Shown here piece by piece: positions 1 to 7,947 of a DNA stretch of 64,000 nt; the first letter of the stretch is position 1, and each line of letters starts with the position of its first letter. The DNA is from Limimaricola sp. Its GTDB lineage: Bacteria > Pseudomonadota > Alphaproteobacteria > Rhodobacterales > Rhodobacteraceae. A program made the position numbers and the translations under genes. The stretch lies in contig NZ_WGLM01000002.1 of assembly GCF_016125575.1 (NCBI RefSeq), positions 372,001 to 436,000 of the forward strand, read 5' to 3'. A model generated the notes under the pieces. It was not told the DNA's origin. It did not search any database and worked only from the letters and a program-made list of their open reading frames with translations.

Positions 1-2925
1 AACCTCGGCAACGACCTGCTGGGGATGAAGGACCTCTCGGATCTCGCCTATACCGGCGCGGTCGCCAATACGCAGTCCTACCTGCTGATGTCGCATGACG
101 ATGCCGGGGGCAAACTGTGCTTCAACGCCCAGACCGACAGTATCTGGGTCGACTGGCCGGGCGTGGGCAGCCGGTTTCCGTTTCCGCGCGACAACGACAT
201 CCTGCGGCAGGCCAGCGATACGATCTGGGCCAACTACGTGGCCAACCCGCTGTGGGACGAGGCGTTCGGCTGGAAGGTCATCTCGACCCACCCGGTCGGC
301 GGCTGCCGCATGGCCGACAGCGCCGAAGACGGTGTCGTCAACGCCGATTGCCACGTCTTCACCGGCACGGGCGACGAGGTTTATGACGGGCTGATGGTCT
401 GCGACGGGGCGGTGATCCCCTCGGCGCTGGGGGTCAACCCGCTGCTGACGATCAGCGCGGTGACGATCCGGGCGATGGACAGGCTGATTGCCAAGCGCAA
501 CTGGCCGGTCACGTCCAGTCCCAAACCGGCCGCGTCGACCTCGCCGAAGGTAAATCTGACACCGCTTGAACCGGCCCCCTTCGCGGCGCTCGAGACGGCC
601 CTGAATTACGCAGCAGAGCGGCTGGGGCAGGCGATTCTGGGCATAGCGCTGGGGCGGGGCGGAACGGTCAAGACCGAGCTCTTCGACGCGGCCCGGACCT
701 TTGTCAAAGACCATGTTTCCGGCTGGCAGCAGCCGATCGCACTCGGCCTGATCAACAAAGCCGAGAAGGCGGCGGACATGAAAGACGATTTCCTGCCCGC
801 TTTTGAAACCCTCAAAGGATACGTCACCAAGATTCAGGGCGTTCTGACCGGCGGGGGCGCGTCATCAAGCGATGATGTCGCCGCGGCCCTGCTGGGCGTG
901 GTCGAGGAGATCGTGGGCGAACTGTCATCGGGCCTGTCGTTTTCCGAAACCATGTCAGGGGCGGTGGCGCAGCTTCCCCAAAGGCCGCACCCGGTCTCCG
1001 ATCCTTACCGGATCGGCGCGGCGCAGGGCGCAGTCGAAGGGGCGACCATCGAGGCCCTTTTCGTCGTTTCGACACCGGATGTCGACGACATGATGAAGGA
1101 TCCACGCCATCCTACCGCGTTGGGCGGATCGCTGGTGGTGGCCGGCACTCTGCCGGGGCTGCCGGCGGGCACCTACACCCTGTCTGATGGCACGTTCGAG
1201 CTGCTCAGGCAGGACGACACCGAGGTGGACCGCTGGCTGATGACCTATGCCGGTAAATTCCACGACGGCCTGACGTTTTCGGGCTACAAGGTGTTGCAGC
1301 GCCGACCGGGCAGCAACTGGTGGACCGACCTGACGACGCTGAACGTCGATATCTTCGATGCTTCGGGCAGCGCCGGGGTGCCGCTGGCCCGCGGGCAGCT
1401 GACACTGGGCGTGCAGGACTTCGTGCGGCAAAGCCAGACTATTCGCGCCGCGTTCAACGGCGCGCTTGGCGAGATGGGCATTTTCAACAAGGTGATCGAG
1501 GCCATCGAGGGGCATTCGCTGAAGACCCTCGTCAGGTCCTCCGACTTTCTCAACGGGCTGGCCCGCTTCGGGTTGAAGACCTATGGGACCGATGCGCAGG
1601 GCAACCTTCTGCCGCAGGCCAATGCCCTTGCCGCGCTTGCCGATATCGACGCGCCCATGCTGTTTGCCACGCTGATCTTCGAGGCCTATGGCGGGCTGCC
1701 GGCCTACCTCTACAACTATCCCGCCCGCAACGTGCCCGCTGGCGCGATGCCCCGTCCCGACGGCGGAACGCTGCCCGGCTTCCCGGAGATCAAGGCGCAG
1801 CCCCTGTCGGAAACCGTCGCGGGCGCGACGATGCAGCTAACCCGCTTTGAAGGGGGCAAGAAGGGGCCGGTGATCGTGGCCAACGGGCTGGGATTCCGCG
1901 GTCTGGGATTTGCCCTGATCAATCCCACCTCGAAGGCACCATCCTTCGTGCAAAGCCTGCTGAAGGAAGGTTACGACGTCTGGGTGTTCGACCATCGCGC
2001 CAGCCCGCAGAACGTGGGCACGAACGGCAAGGTCAACATCGACTACACCATCGACCAGATCGCCGAGGTGGACTGGGGCTGGGCCATCGATACGGTGCTG
2101 AAGGCGCGCCCCGACGTAAAGGACGTGCAGGTCATGGCCCATTGCCTGGGCGGGCTGACGGCGATGATGGCGGTCGCGGGCGGCCATGTGCGCGACATCC
2201 GGCAGATGATCGTCAGCCAGTTCAGCCTGCATCCCGTGACCAGCTGGTTCAACGAGCTGAAGGCCGATACCAACCTCGCCGCACTGATCCGAAGCGGGCT
2301 GGACATGACCGAGCGCGTCGCGATCGCGCAGCTGACGGGAAATCCCCTGCTGGGTGACCTGTTCGAGAAGCGCGAGATCTTCGATCTGTGCAGTGCCGTT
2401 CCGCCCGCGGGCAAACGGACGAAGGAGCAGGACCTGGCCCTGCTCATCGACACCCTTCTGTGGCGCGCGCCCTTCCCCGCGGGCGAGCCCTGCTACAGCC
2501 CGACCTGCCACCGGGTGTTCGGCGTGTTCGGCCAGGTCTACCTTCACGCCCAGCTTGACCAGTTCACGCACGAGGCGATCGGGGCGATGGCCGGACCGGT
2601 GGCGACCCGCCCGTTCCTGCAACTGGGCAAGATGATGCGCGCGGGCCTCGCGGTCGATGCGGGCGGGCGCAGCGCCACCTACATGGCGCATCCCGAGCGG
2701 TTCACGTTTCCGGTTCACCTGATCTCCGGTTCGCGCAATCAGCTTGTCACGCCGGACACCACGCTGCGCACCCAGCGCTGGCTGCAGAAAGGCACGCCCG
2801 CAAATGCGCACCTTTTCACCCGGCAGGTTTTCGACGGCTTCGGTCATCTCGACTGTTTCATCGGACGCGATGCGCCCGCCAAGGTCTTCGGCCCGCTGAT
2901 CGACCGGCTGAACGCCTTCAACTGA
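1..2925 (+). CDS. GMC oxidoreductase / alpha/beta hydrolase fusion, 5' end missing
   Basis: The frame is open from base 1, so the start and the FAD-binding N-terminus lie outside the window; 974 residues are visible. Residues about 20-160 are the C-terminal part of a GMC flavoprotein, with the active-site motif HPVGGCRM at about 97-104 and the usual end NPLLTISAV. A middle region (about 335-480) has no assignment I recognise. Residues about 610-970 look like an alpha/beta hydrolase: a nucleophile elbow AHCLGG with Cys715 where serine is usual, a possible acid Asp919 and a possible histidine His949 (GFGHLD). The GMC part resembles cholesterol-oxidase-like proteins, so a sterol or other hydrophobic alcohol is a plausible substrate, but this is inference. 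The next gene starts about 200 bp downstream. Confidence 0.85.
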   Translation, partial: NLGNDLLGMKDLSDLAYTGAVANTQSYLLMSHDDAGGKLCFNAQTDSIWVDWPGVGSRFPFPRDNDILRQASDTIWANYVANPLWDEAFGWKVISTHPVGGCRMADSAEDGVVNADCHVFTGTGDEVYDGLMVCDGAVIPSALGVNPLLTISAVTIRAMDRLIAKRNWPVTSSPKPAASTSPKVNLTPLEPAPFAALETALNYAAERLGQAILGIALGRGGTVKTELFDAARTFVKDHVSGWQQPIALGLINKAEKAADMKDDFLPAFETLKGYVTKIQGVLTGGGASSSDDVAAALLGVVEEIVGELSSGLSFSETMSGAVAQLPQRPHPVSDPYRIGAAQGAVEGATIEALFVVSTPDVDDMMKDPRHPTALGGSLVVAGTLPGLPAGTYTLSDGTFELLRQDDTEVDRWLMTYAGKFHDGLTFSGYKVLQRRPGSNWWTDLTTLNVDIFDASGSAGVPLARGQLTLGVQDFVRQSQTIRAAFNGALGEMGIFNKVIEAIEGHSLKTLVRSSDFLNGLARFGLKTYGTDAQGNLLPQANALAALADIDAPMLFATLIFEAYGGLPAYLYNYPARNVPAGAMPRPDGGTLPGFPEIKAQPLSETVAGATMQLTRFEGGKKGPVIVANGLGFRGLGFALINPTSKAPSFVQSLLKEGYDVWVFDHRASPQNVGTNGKVNIDYTIDQIAEVDWGWAIDTVLKARPDVKDVQVMAHCLGGLTAMMAVAGGHVRDIRQMIVSQFSLHPVTSWFNELKADTNLAALIRSGLDMTERVAIAQLTGNPLLGDLFEKREIFDLCSAVPPAGKRTKEQDLALLIDTLLWRAPFPAGEPCYSPTCHRVFGVFGQVYLHAQLDQFTHEAIGAMAGPVATRPFLQLGKMMRAGLAVDAGGRSATYMAHPERFTFPVHLISGSRNQLVTPDTTLRTQRWLQKGTPANAHLFTRQVFDGFGHLDCFIGRDAPAKVFGPLIDRLNAFN

Positions 2926-3131
2926 TCCGCTGCGCCGCCGGGGCACTGTCAGCGCAGATCTCTTCTCAACGTCGAGCACCGTCCTGCACGAGCGTGGCCG
3001 GCAAGTGCCGCTCCTGATGGAGGTCGGGTCGCAAAACGGGCTGAAAATCCGCAGCAATCGGCTAGAAATACTCTCTGTCCTGTGTGCCGTGCCCGCCTTG
3101 CGTCCGGGCGAGCAACGAAAGTGAAGACGAG

Positions 3132-3635
3132 TTGAAAAAGCTGGGTCTCGATGCAACGGACATCCGCATCCTGAGTGCCGTCCAAAGCCATGGGCAGTTG
3201 AGCAAGTCGCGATTGTCCGAGATCGTCAACATCTCGGCCACCCCGTGCTGGTCGCGACTGGACCGGCTGAAAGCGGCCGGCTACATCCGCGGTTATCACG
3301 CCGATGTCGCCCTTGAACGGGTCTGCGACCTGACACAGGTGATGGTCACAGTGTCGCTGACATATCACCGCAAGGCCGATTTCGACCGGTTCGAAAGCTG
3401 GGTCGCGCGGCACGACGAGATCACCGAGTGTGTCGCCACCGGCGGCGGCATGGACTACGTGATGAAAACCGTTTGCCCGACTTTGGCGGCCTTTCAGGTC
3501 CTCATGCAGGACATGCTGGATGCCGAGATCGGCGTCGACCGATACATGACCTACATCGCGACTCGGGTGGTCAAGGCAAGCCGGCCCAACATCGCGAAAC
3601 TGGCCGGTTCGGTGTCGCGCGACCGAACGGTCTGA
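3132..3635 (+). CDS. Lrp/AsnC family transcriptional regulator
   Basis: This 167-residue protein has the Lrp layout: an N-terminal winged helix-turn-helix beginning LDATDIRILSAV and continuing through LSEIVNISATPCWSRLDRL, then a RAM-type ligand-binding domain (about 75-150). Lrp/AsnC proteins bind DNA as oligomers and respond to amino acids or related small molecules. I chose the TTG at 3132 because Lrp proteins begin only a few residues before this helix; an in-frame GTG at 3084 would add 16 unusual residues, and neither site has a strong ribosome binding site. It lies 140 bp upstream of the DmdA-like gene on the same strand and is the natural candidate to control it. Confidence 0.85.
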   Translation: MKKLGLDATDIRILSAVQSHGQLSKSRLSEIVNISATPCWSRLDRLKAAGYIRGYHADVALERVCDLTQVMVTVSLTYHRKADFDRFESWVARHDEITECVATGGGMDYVMKTVCPTLAAFQVLMQDMLDAEIGVDRYMTYIATRVVKASRPNIAKLAGSVSRDRTV

Positions 3636-3775
3636 CAACGGCCTCAACTTCAGCCCGAGCGGACCGCAGCAGGCCGGTTTTTTGGACCGCATCCCGCAGC
3701 CTTCACCGACTAGACAAGCGTCACATTCAACCCGCGTCCGTGGCGCAGGCCCGGCGACAGCAAAGGCGAAAAACG

Positions 3776-4915
3776 ATGAACGCAGACGACTTCGGCTTTG
3801 GCACGCAGATCCGGAAATCGCCCTATTTCGACGCCACCGTGCGTTGGGGCGCCAAGGGATTTTCCGTTTACAATCATATGTATATCCCGCGTGATTTCGG
3901 CGATCCGGAGCAGAACTTCTGGAACCTCGTGAACGACGCGATCCTGTGTGACGTGGCCGTCGAGCGTCAGGTGGAAATCACCGGTCCCGATGCTGCGAAA
4001 TTCGTCCAGATGCTGACGCCGCGCGACCTGTCGAAGATGGCGGTCGGCCAGTGCAAGTACGTGCTGATCACCAATGCCCAGGGCGGCATCCTGAACGACC
4101 CGATCCTGCTGCGGCTGGCCGAGAACCATTTTTGGATCTCGCTGGCCGACAGCGACATCCTGCTTTGGGCGCAGGGTGTGGCCGTGCATGCAGGCCTCGA
4201 TGTGCAGATCGGCGAGCCGGACGTATCCCCGCTGCAGCTTCAGGGGCCGAAGTCCGGCCAGATCATGCAGGCCCTCTTCGGCGACGAGATCCTGAGCCTG
4301 AAATACTACTGGCTGCGCGAGCTGGAGCTTGACGGCATCCCGCTGATCGTATCGCGCACCGGCTGGTCAAGCGAGCTGGGCTACGAAATCTACCTGCGTG
4401 ATGGTTCCAAGGGCGATGCCCTGTGGGAGCGGATCATGGCCGCGGGCATGGAATATGGGCTGAAGCCCGGGCACACCTCGTCGATCCGGCGGATCGAAGG
4501 CGGGATGCTGTCCTATCACGCCGATGCGGACATCCACACCAACCCCTACGAGCTTGGCCTCGACCGGTTGGTCAACCTCGATATCGAGGCCGAGTTCATC
4601 GGCAAGGCGGCGCTCAAGCGCATCCGCGACGAGGGCGTGACGCGGATGCAGGTTGGGCTGATCATCGATACCGACCCGCTCAAGGGACCGAACACGACGT
4701 TCTGGACGATCAACCGCGACGGCGCCGAGATTGGCAAGGTCACGTCTGCCGTCTACTCGCCCCGGCTTGAGCGGAACATCGCGCTGGCCATGGTCGCGGT
4801 CGAGCATGCCCAGATCGGCGCGCAGGTCGAGATTGTGCTGCCCTCGGGACCGACCACGGCGACGATCGTGGAACGTCCGTTCTTCGACCCGAGAAAGTCG
4901 CTGGCCGCGGCCTGA
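3776..4915 (+). CDS. GcvT-family aminomethyltransferase / DMSP demethylase (DmdA)-like protein
   Basis: This 379-residue protein has the tetrahydrofolate-dependent aminomethyltransferase fold: an N-terminal folate-binding domain (about 30-270) and a C-terminal barrel (about 280-370). Motifs such as YNHMYIP, ERQVEITGPDA, QCKYVLITNAQGG, LNDPI and EPDVSPLQLQGP match, from memory, DmdA (dimethylsulfoniopropionate demethylase) more closely than housekeeping GcvT, but similarity looks moderate. It could be DmdA or a DmdA-like paralogue that demethylates another methylated compound. The ATG at 3776 follows AAAGGCG. A strong terminator-like hairpin follows, so it may be transcribed apart from the acyl-CoA genes downstream. 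The preceding Lrp gene is the likely regulator. Confidence 0.8.
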   Translation: MNADDFGFGTQIRKSPYFDATVRWGAKGFSVYNHMYIPRDFGDPEQNFWNLVNDAILCDVAVERQVEITGPDAAKFVQMLTPRDLSKMAVGQCKYVLITNAQGGILNDPILLRLAENHFWISLADSDILLWAQGVAVHAGLDVQIGEPDVSPLQLQGPKSGQIMQALFGDEILSLKYYWLRELELDGIPLIVSRTGWSSELGYEIYLRDGSKGDALWERIMAAGMEYGLKPGHTSSIRRIEGGMLSYHADADIHTNPYELGLDRLVNLDIEAEFIGKAALKRIRDEGVTRMQVGLIIDTDPLKGPNTTFWTINRDGAEIGKVTSAVYSPRLERNIALAMVAVEHAQIGAQVEIVLPSGPTTATIVERPFFDPRKSLAAA

Positions 4916-4926
4916 TTTGGGAAGGC

Positions 4927-4952
4927 ACCGGGTGCTGCGGGCACCCGGTTTC
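4927..4952 (+). terminator. Intrinsic terminator after the DmdA-like gene
   Basis: Perfect 9-bp stem (ACCGGGTGC with its complement), five-base loop, followed by TTTC, 11 bases after the stop codon. A second hairpin with an 8-bp stem (CCACCGCC/GGCGGTGG) lies at 4965-4988. Together they separate the DmdA-like gene from the downstream acyl-CoA genes. Confidence 0.7.
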
Positions 4953-5043
4953 ATTCAAGTGCTGCCACCGCCCTGACCGGGGCGGTGGCCGTGGGACATG
5001 CTGACCGAAAGCGTCCCGATCAACACATTCCGAAGGCCCCGAC

Positions 5044-5835
5044 ATGAGCATTCTGCTGCGCGACCTCGATGCCGACGGCATCCTCCGCCTGACCTTGAAC
5101 GATCCGGGCCGGCGCAATGCGCTGTCCGAGGCAATGCTGACCGCGCTGGGCCAAGCCGTTGCCGCGGCCGGCTCCGATCCGCAGGTGCGCGTCATCGTGC
5201 TGGCCGCGAACGGCCCGGCCTTCTGTGCGGGACATGACCTCAAGGAGATGACGGCGGGCCGCGCCGGGGCGGATCGCGGGAGGGCCTATTTCACCAAGGT
5301 GATGACGCAATGTTCGGGCGTGATGCAGGGCATCGTTTCCTGCCCCAAGCCGGTTATCGCCGAGGTGACGGGCATTGCCACGGCGGCGGGATGCCAGCTG
5401 GTGGCCAGTTGCGACCTCGCATTTGCGGCCCAGACGGCGCAATTCAGCACCCCGGGCGTGAATATCGGGCTTTTCTGTTCGACGCCGATGGTCGCCTTGT
5501 CCCGCAATGTCGCGGCCAAGCACGCGATGGAAATGCTGCTGACGGGCGACATGACCCCCGCTGCACGCGCTGCCGAAATCGGCCTCGTCAACCGGTGCGT
5601 TGCGCCCGATGAGCTGCGCGCAGAAGTGATGGCCGTCGCGCGCAAGATCGCCTCGAAATCCTCGATGACACTGGCGACCGGCAAGCGCGCCTTTTACGAA
5701 CAGCGGGATTTGCCGCTGGCCGAGGCTTATGCATACGCCTCGCGCGTGATGGTCGAGAACATGCTGGCGCATGATGCTGAAGAGGGCATCGGCGCCTTCA
5801 TCGGCAAGCGCGCGCCGCAATGGCAGGATGCCTAA
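5044..5835 (+). CDS. Enoyl-CoA hydratase/isomerase superfamily protein lacking both catalytic glutamates
   Basis: This 263-residue crotonase-fold protein has the oxyanion-hole segment AFCAGHDLKEM (about 59-69) and the second CoA-binding loop GIATAAGCQLVASCD (about 110-124). The two glutamates of classical enoyl-CoA hydratases (CEL and PEI motifs, 20 residues apart) are replaced by Gln118 (CQL) and Gly138 (PGV). It resembles the ECHDC3-type branch, where the classical water-addition residues are absent, so a true hydratase activity is doubtful. It may be an isomerase, thioesterase or other CoA-ester enzyme. It lies 3 bp upstream of the acyl-CoA synthetase, probably co-transcribed, which suggests both act on the same CoA ester. 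Confidence 0.85.
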   Translation: MSILLRDLDADGILRLTLNDPGRRNALSEAMLTALGQAVAAAGSDPQVRVIVLAANGPAFCAGHDLKEMTAGRAGADRGRAYFTKVMTQCSGVMQGIVSCPKPVIAEVTGIATAAGCQLVASCDLAFAAQTAQFSTPGVNIGLFCSTPMVALSRNVAAKHAMEMLLTGDMTPAARAAEIGLVNRCVAPDELRAEVMAVARKIASKSSMTLATGKRAFYEQRDLPLAEAYAYASRVMVENMLAHDAEEGIGAFIGKRAPQWQDA

Positions 5836-5838
5836 CCC

Positions 5839-7563
5839 ATGGCGAACCCCTTCAATACCGGTCTTGACCGTAACCCCGCGAACTACCAGCCGCTGACACC
5901 GCTGGGCTTTCTTGAACGTGCGGCGCTGGTCTTTCCCGACCATGTCGCGATCGTCCATGGTGCCATGCGGCGCACGTATGGCCAATTCTATGCGCGCGCG
6001 CGGCGATTGGGCTCGGCTCTGGCGCAGGCGGGTATCGGGCGGGGGCAGACGGTGTCGGTTCTGCTCGCCAACACGCCGGCGATGCTGGAATGCCATTACG
6101 GTGTGCCAATGTGCGGTGCCGTGCTGCACGCGATCAACACGCGGCTCGACGCGGCGATTATCGCCTTCCAGCTTGACCACGCCATGTCGCGGCTGGTCAT
6201 CGTGGATGCCGAGTTCCTGCCGTTGTTGCAAGAGGCGCTGGCCCTGTGCAAGGCGCCGCCCGCCGTCATCGTCTACGACGACCCGGAGTTTGACGGTCCG
6301 CGCATCACGCATCAGGACGACGATTACGAGGCATTCCTTGCCACGGGCGATCCGGACTTTGCATGGCTGATGCCCGAGGATGAATGGGACGCCATCGCGA
6401 TCAGCTATACCTCGGGCACCACAGGGGATCCCAAGGGCGTGGTGACCCATCACCGGGGTGCCTACCTGCTGGCGCAGGGAAATGCGCTGACGGCCTCGAT
6501 GGCCAAACACGCGGTCTACCTGTGGACGCTGCCGATGTTCCACTGCAACGGCTGGTGCTTTCCATGGACGCTGTCGGCCATCGTGGGCACCCATGTCTGC
6601 CTGCGGCAGGTCCGGGCCGAGCCGATCTGGGCGGCGCTGGCCGACGAGGGTGTTACCCATCTTTGCGGTGCGCCGATCGTCATGTCGCTGATGATTTCTG
6701 TTCCCGACACGATCAAGCGGGCCCTGCCGCGCCCGGTGCAGTTCTTTACCGCCGCGGCGCCGCCACCTGAAAAGCTGTTGGCCGACATGAAGACGGCCGG
6801 CTTCGATGTGACCCACCTTTATGGCCTGACGGAAACCTATGGCCCGGCGGTGGTCAACGACTGGCATCCCGACTGGTCAGGTCTGCCACCCGCCGAACAG
6901 GCACGGCTGAAGGCGCGGCAGGGCGTGCGTTACCTGCCTCTGGAGGGGCTTGACGTGCTTGACCCCGAGACGATGCGGCCCGTGCCGCACGACGGCCAGA
7001 CCATGGGCGAGGTTATGTTTCGCGGCAACGTCGTGATGAAGGGCTATTTCCGCAATCCCGCGGCCACGCAAGAGGCCTTCAAGGGAGGGTGGTTTCATTC
7101 CGGTGACCTCGGCGTGGTCCATCCTGACGGCTATATTCAGCTTAAGGACCGGTCGAAGGACGTCATTATCTCGGGTGGCGAAAACATCTCGTCCATCGAA
7201 GTCGAAGAAGTGCTTTACCGGCACGATGCAGTGGCCGTCGCGGCCGTGGTTGCCATGCCGCACGCCACCTGGGGCGAGACCCCCTGCGCCTTCGTCGAAT
7301 TGGCCGACGGGCAGACCACCGACTCCGCTGCGCTGCGGGCGTGGTGCCGTGATCATCTTGCCCATTACAAGGTGCCCGGCGTTTTCGTATTTGGCCCGGT
7401 TCCGCGCACTTCCACCGGCAAAATCCAGAAATTTGCCCTGCGAGAGAAGGCGCGCGCGCTCGACGTCGAGCGGCATCAGCCTGTCGGGCGGACGGATCAT
7501 GCGAAAATCGGGGCGAAAATCGGGACGGAAGGCGTGGTCGGCACGGTTGAACGGCCTATCTGA
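5839..7563 (+). CDS. AMP-forming acyl-CoA synthetase
   Basis: This 574-residue protein is an ANL-superfamily ligase that activates a carboxylic acid to an acyl-AMP and then an acyl-CoA. It shows the nucleotide loop YTSGTTGDPKGV (about 193-204), the A5 motif YGLTET (about 330), the HSGD motif (about 421), DRSKDVIISGGENISS (about 435-450) and the C-terminal catalytic lysine in RTSTGKIQK (about 530). The domain is complete by about residue 541; a further 30 or so residues carry an AKIGAKIG repeat and look like read-through of an ancestral stop. It follows the crotonase-fold gene by 3 bp. The family includes DmdB-like and medium-chain enzymes; the substrate cannot be read from sequence. Confidence 0.9.
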   Translation: MANPFNTGLDRNPANYQPLTPLGFLERAALVFPDHVAIVHGAMRRTYGQFYARARRLGSALAQAGIGRGQTVSVLLANTPAMLECHYGVPMCGAVLHAINTRLDAAIIAFQLDHAMSRLVIVDAEFLPLLQEALALCKAPPAVIVYDDPEFDGPRITHQDDDYEAFLATGDPDFAWLMPEDEWDAIAISYTSGTTGDPKGVVTHHRGAYLLAQGNALTASMAKHAVYLWTLPMFHCNGWCFPWTLSAIVGTHVCLRQVRAEPIWAALADEGVTHLCGAPIVMSLMISVPDTIKRALPRPVQFFTAAAPPPEKLLADMKTAGFDVTHLYGLTETYGPAVVNDWHPDWSGLPPAEQARLKARQGVRYLPLEGLDVLDPETMRPVPHDGQTMGEVMFRGNVVMKGYFRNPAATQEAFKGGWFHSGDLGVVHPDGYIQLKDRSKDVIISGGENISSIEVEEVLYRHDAVAVAAVVAMPHATWGETPCAFVELADGQTTDSAALRAWCRDHLAHYKVPGVFVFGPVPRTSTGKIQKFALREKARALDVERHQPVGRTDHAKIGAKIGTEGVVGTVERPI

Positions 7564-7680
7564 CAAAGGCCGGCGCAGCAGGCGGCGACAGGCAATCGAC
7601 CGCTTGCGCAATGCGCTGCAGCGTGGTGAACTAAGACAACGTCCGGCATCGCCGGTGCGGGCAACGGAGGGATGAGGAAA

Positions 7681-7874
7681 TGCAACTTCTGGCCAATATC
7701 GTTGGGGCGGTCGGTGCCATCGTTTACGTCGGCTATTTCGCCCTGTCGGTCGGTGCGCCCTCGCTCAGCATCATCGTTGCTCTTTCGCTGGCGATGATGG
7801 TTTATTCGTTCTACGACGATATGCGCACGGCCGCGTCGCGCGCGGTCCGGCTGGCCGACGCCAAGAAGGACTGA
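7681..7874 (+). CDS. Small membrane protein of unknown function
   Basis: A 64-residue protein with two predicted membrane segments (about 4-25 and 28-46) and a short charged C-terminus (DDMRTAASRAVRLADAKKD). The ATG is preceded by GGAGGGATGAGGAA, a good ribosome binding site. I do not recognise the family. It lies 117 bp after the acyl-CoA synthetase on the same strand and is followed by a convergent hairpin. The membrane pattern and ribosome binding site support a real gene. Confidence 0.6.
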
Positions 7875-7890
7875 CACGCCGCGCAGGCGT

Positions 7891-7915
7891 GAAAAGGGCG
7901 GCCCGCTGGCCGCCC
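7891..7915 (-). terminator. Intrinsic terminator for the amidase/TRAP operon
   Basis: Perfect 8-bp stem (GGGCGGCC/GGCCGCCC) with a 4-base loop. Read on the minus strand it is followed by TTTTC, so it fits termination of the minus-strand amidase transcript, 33 bp past its stop. It also lies downstream of the convergent small membrane protein gene. Confidence 0.75.
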
Positions 7916-7947
7916 CCCATATACTGAAACTCGAAGCAGACGCGCCG

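Noticed and set aside
3776-4915. Calling the DmdA-like protein a proven DMSP demethylase
   Set aside because: Similarity is judged from memory and seems moderate, and the neighbouring genes do not provide the rest of the pathway.
5020-6867. A 615-codon minus-strand open frame opposite the crotonase and acyl-CoA synthetase genes
   Set aside because: It is opposite two coding regions with clear motifs and lacks any motif of its own.
7681-7874. The 64-residue protein as a ribosomal peptide (RiPP) precursor
   Set aside because: It has two membrane segments and no core-peptide-like tail, and no modifying enzyme lies nearby.
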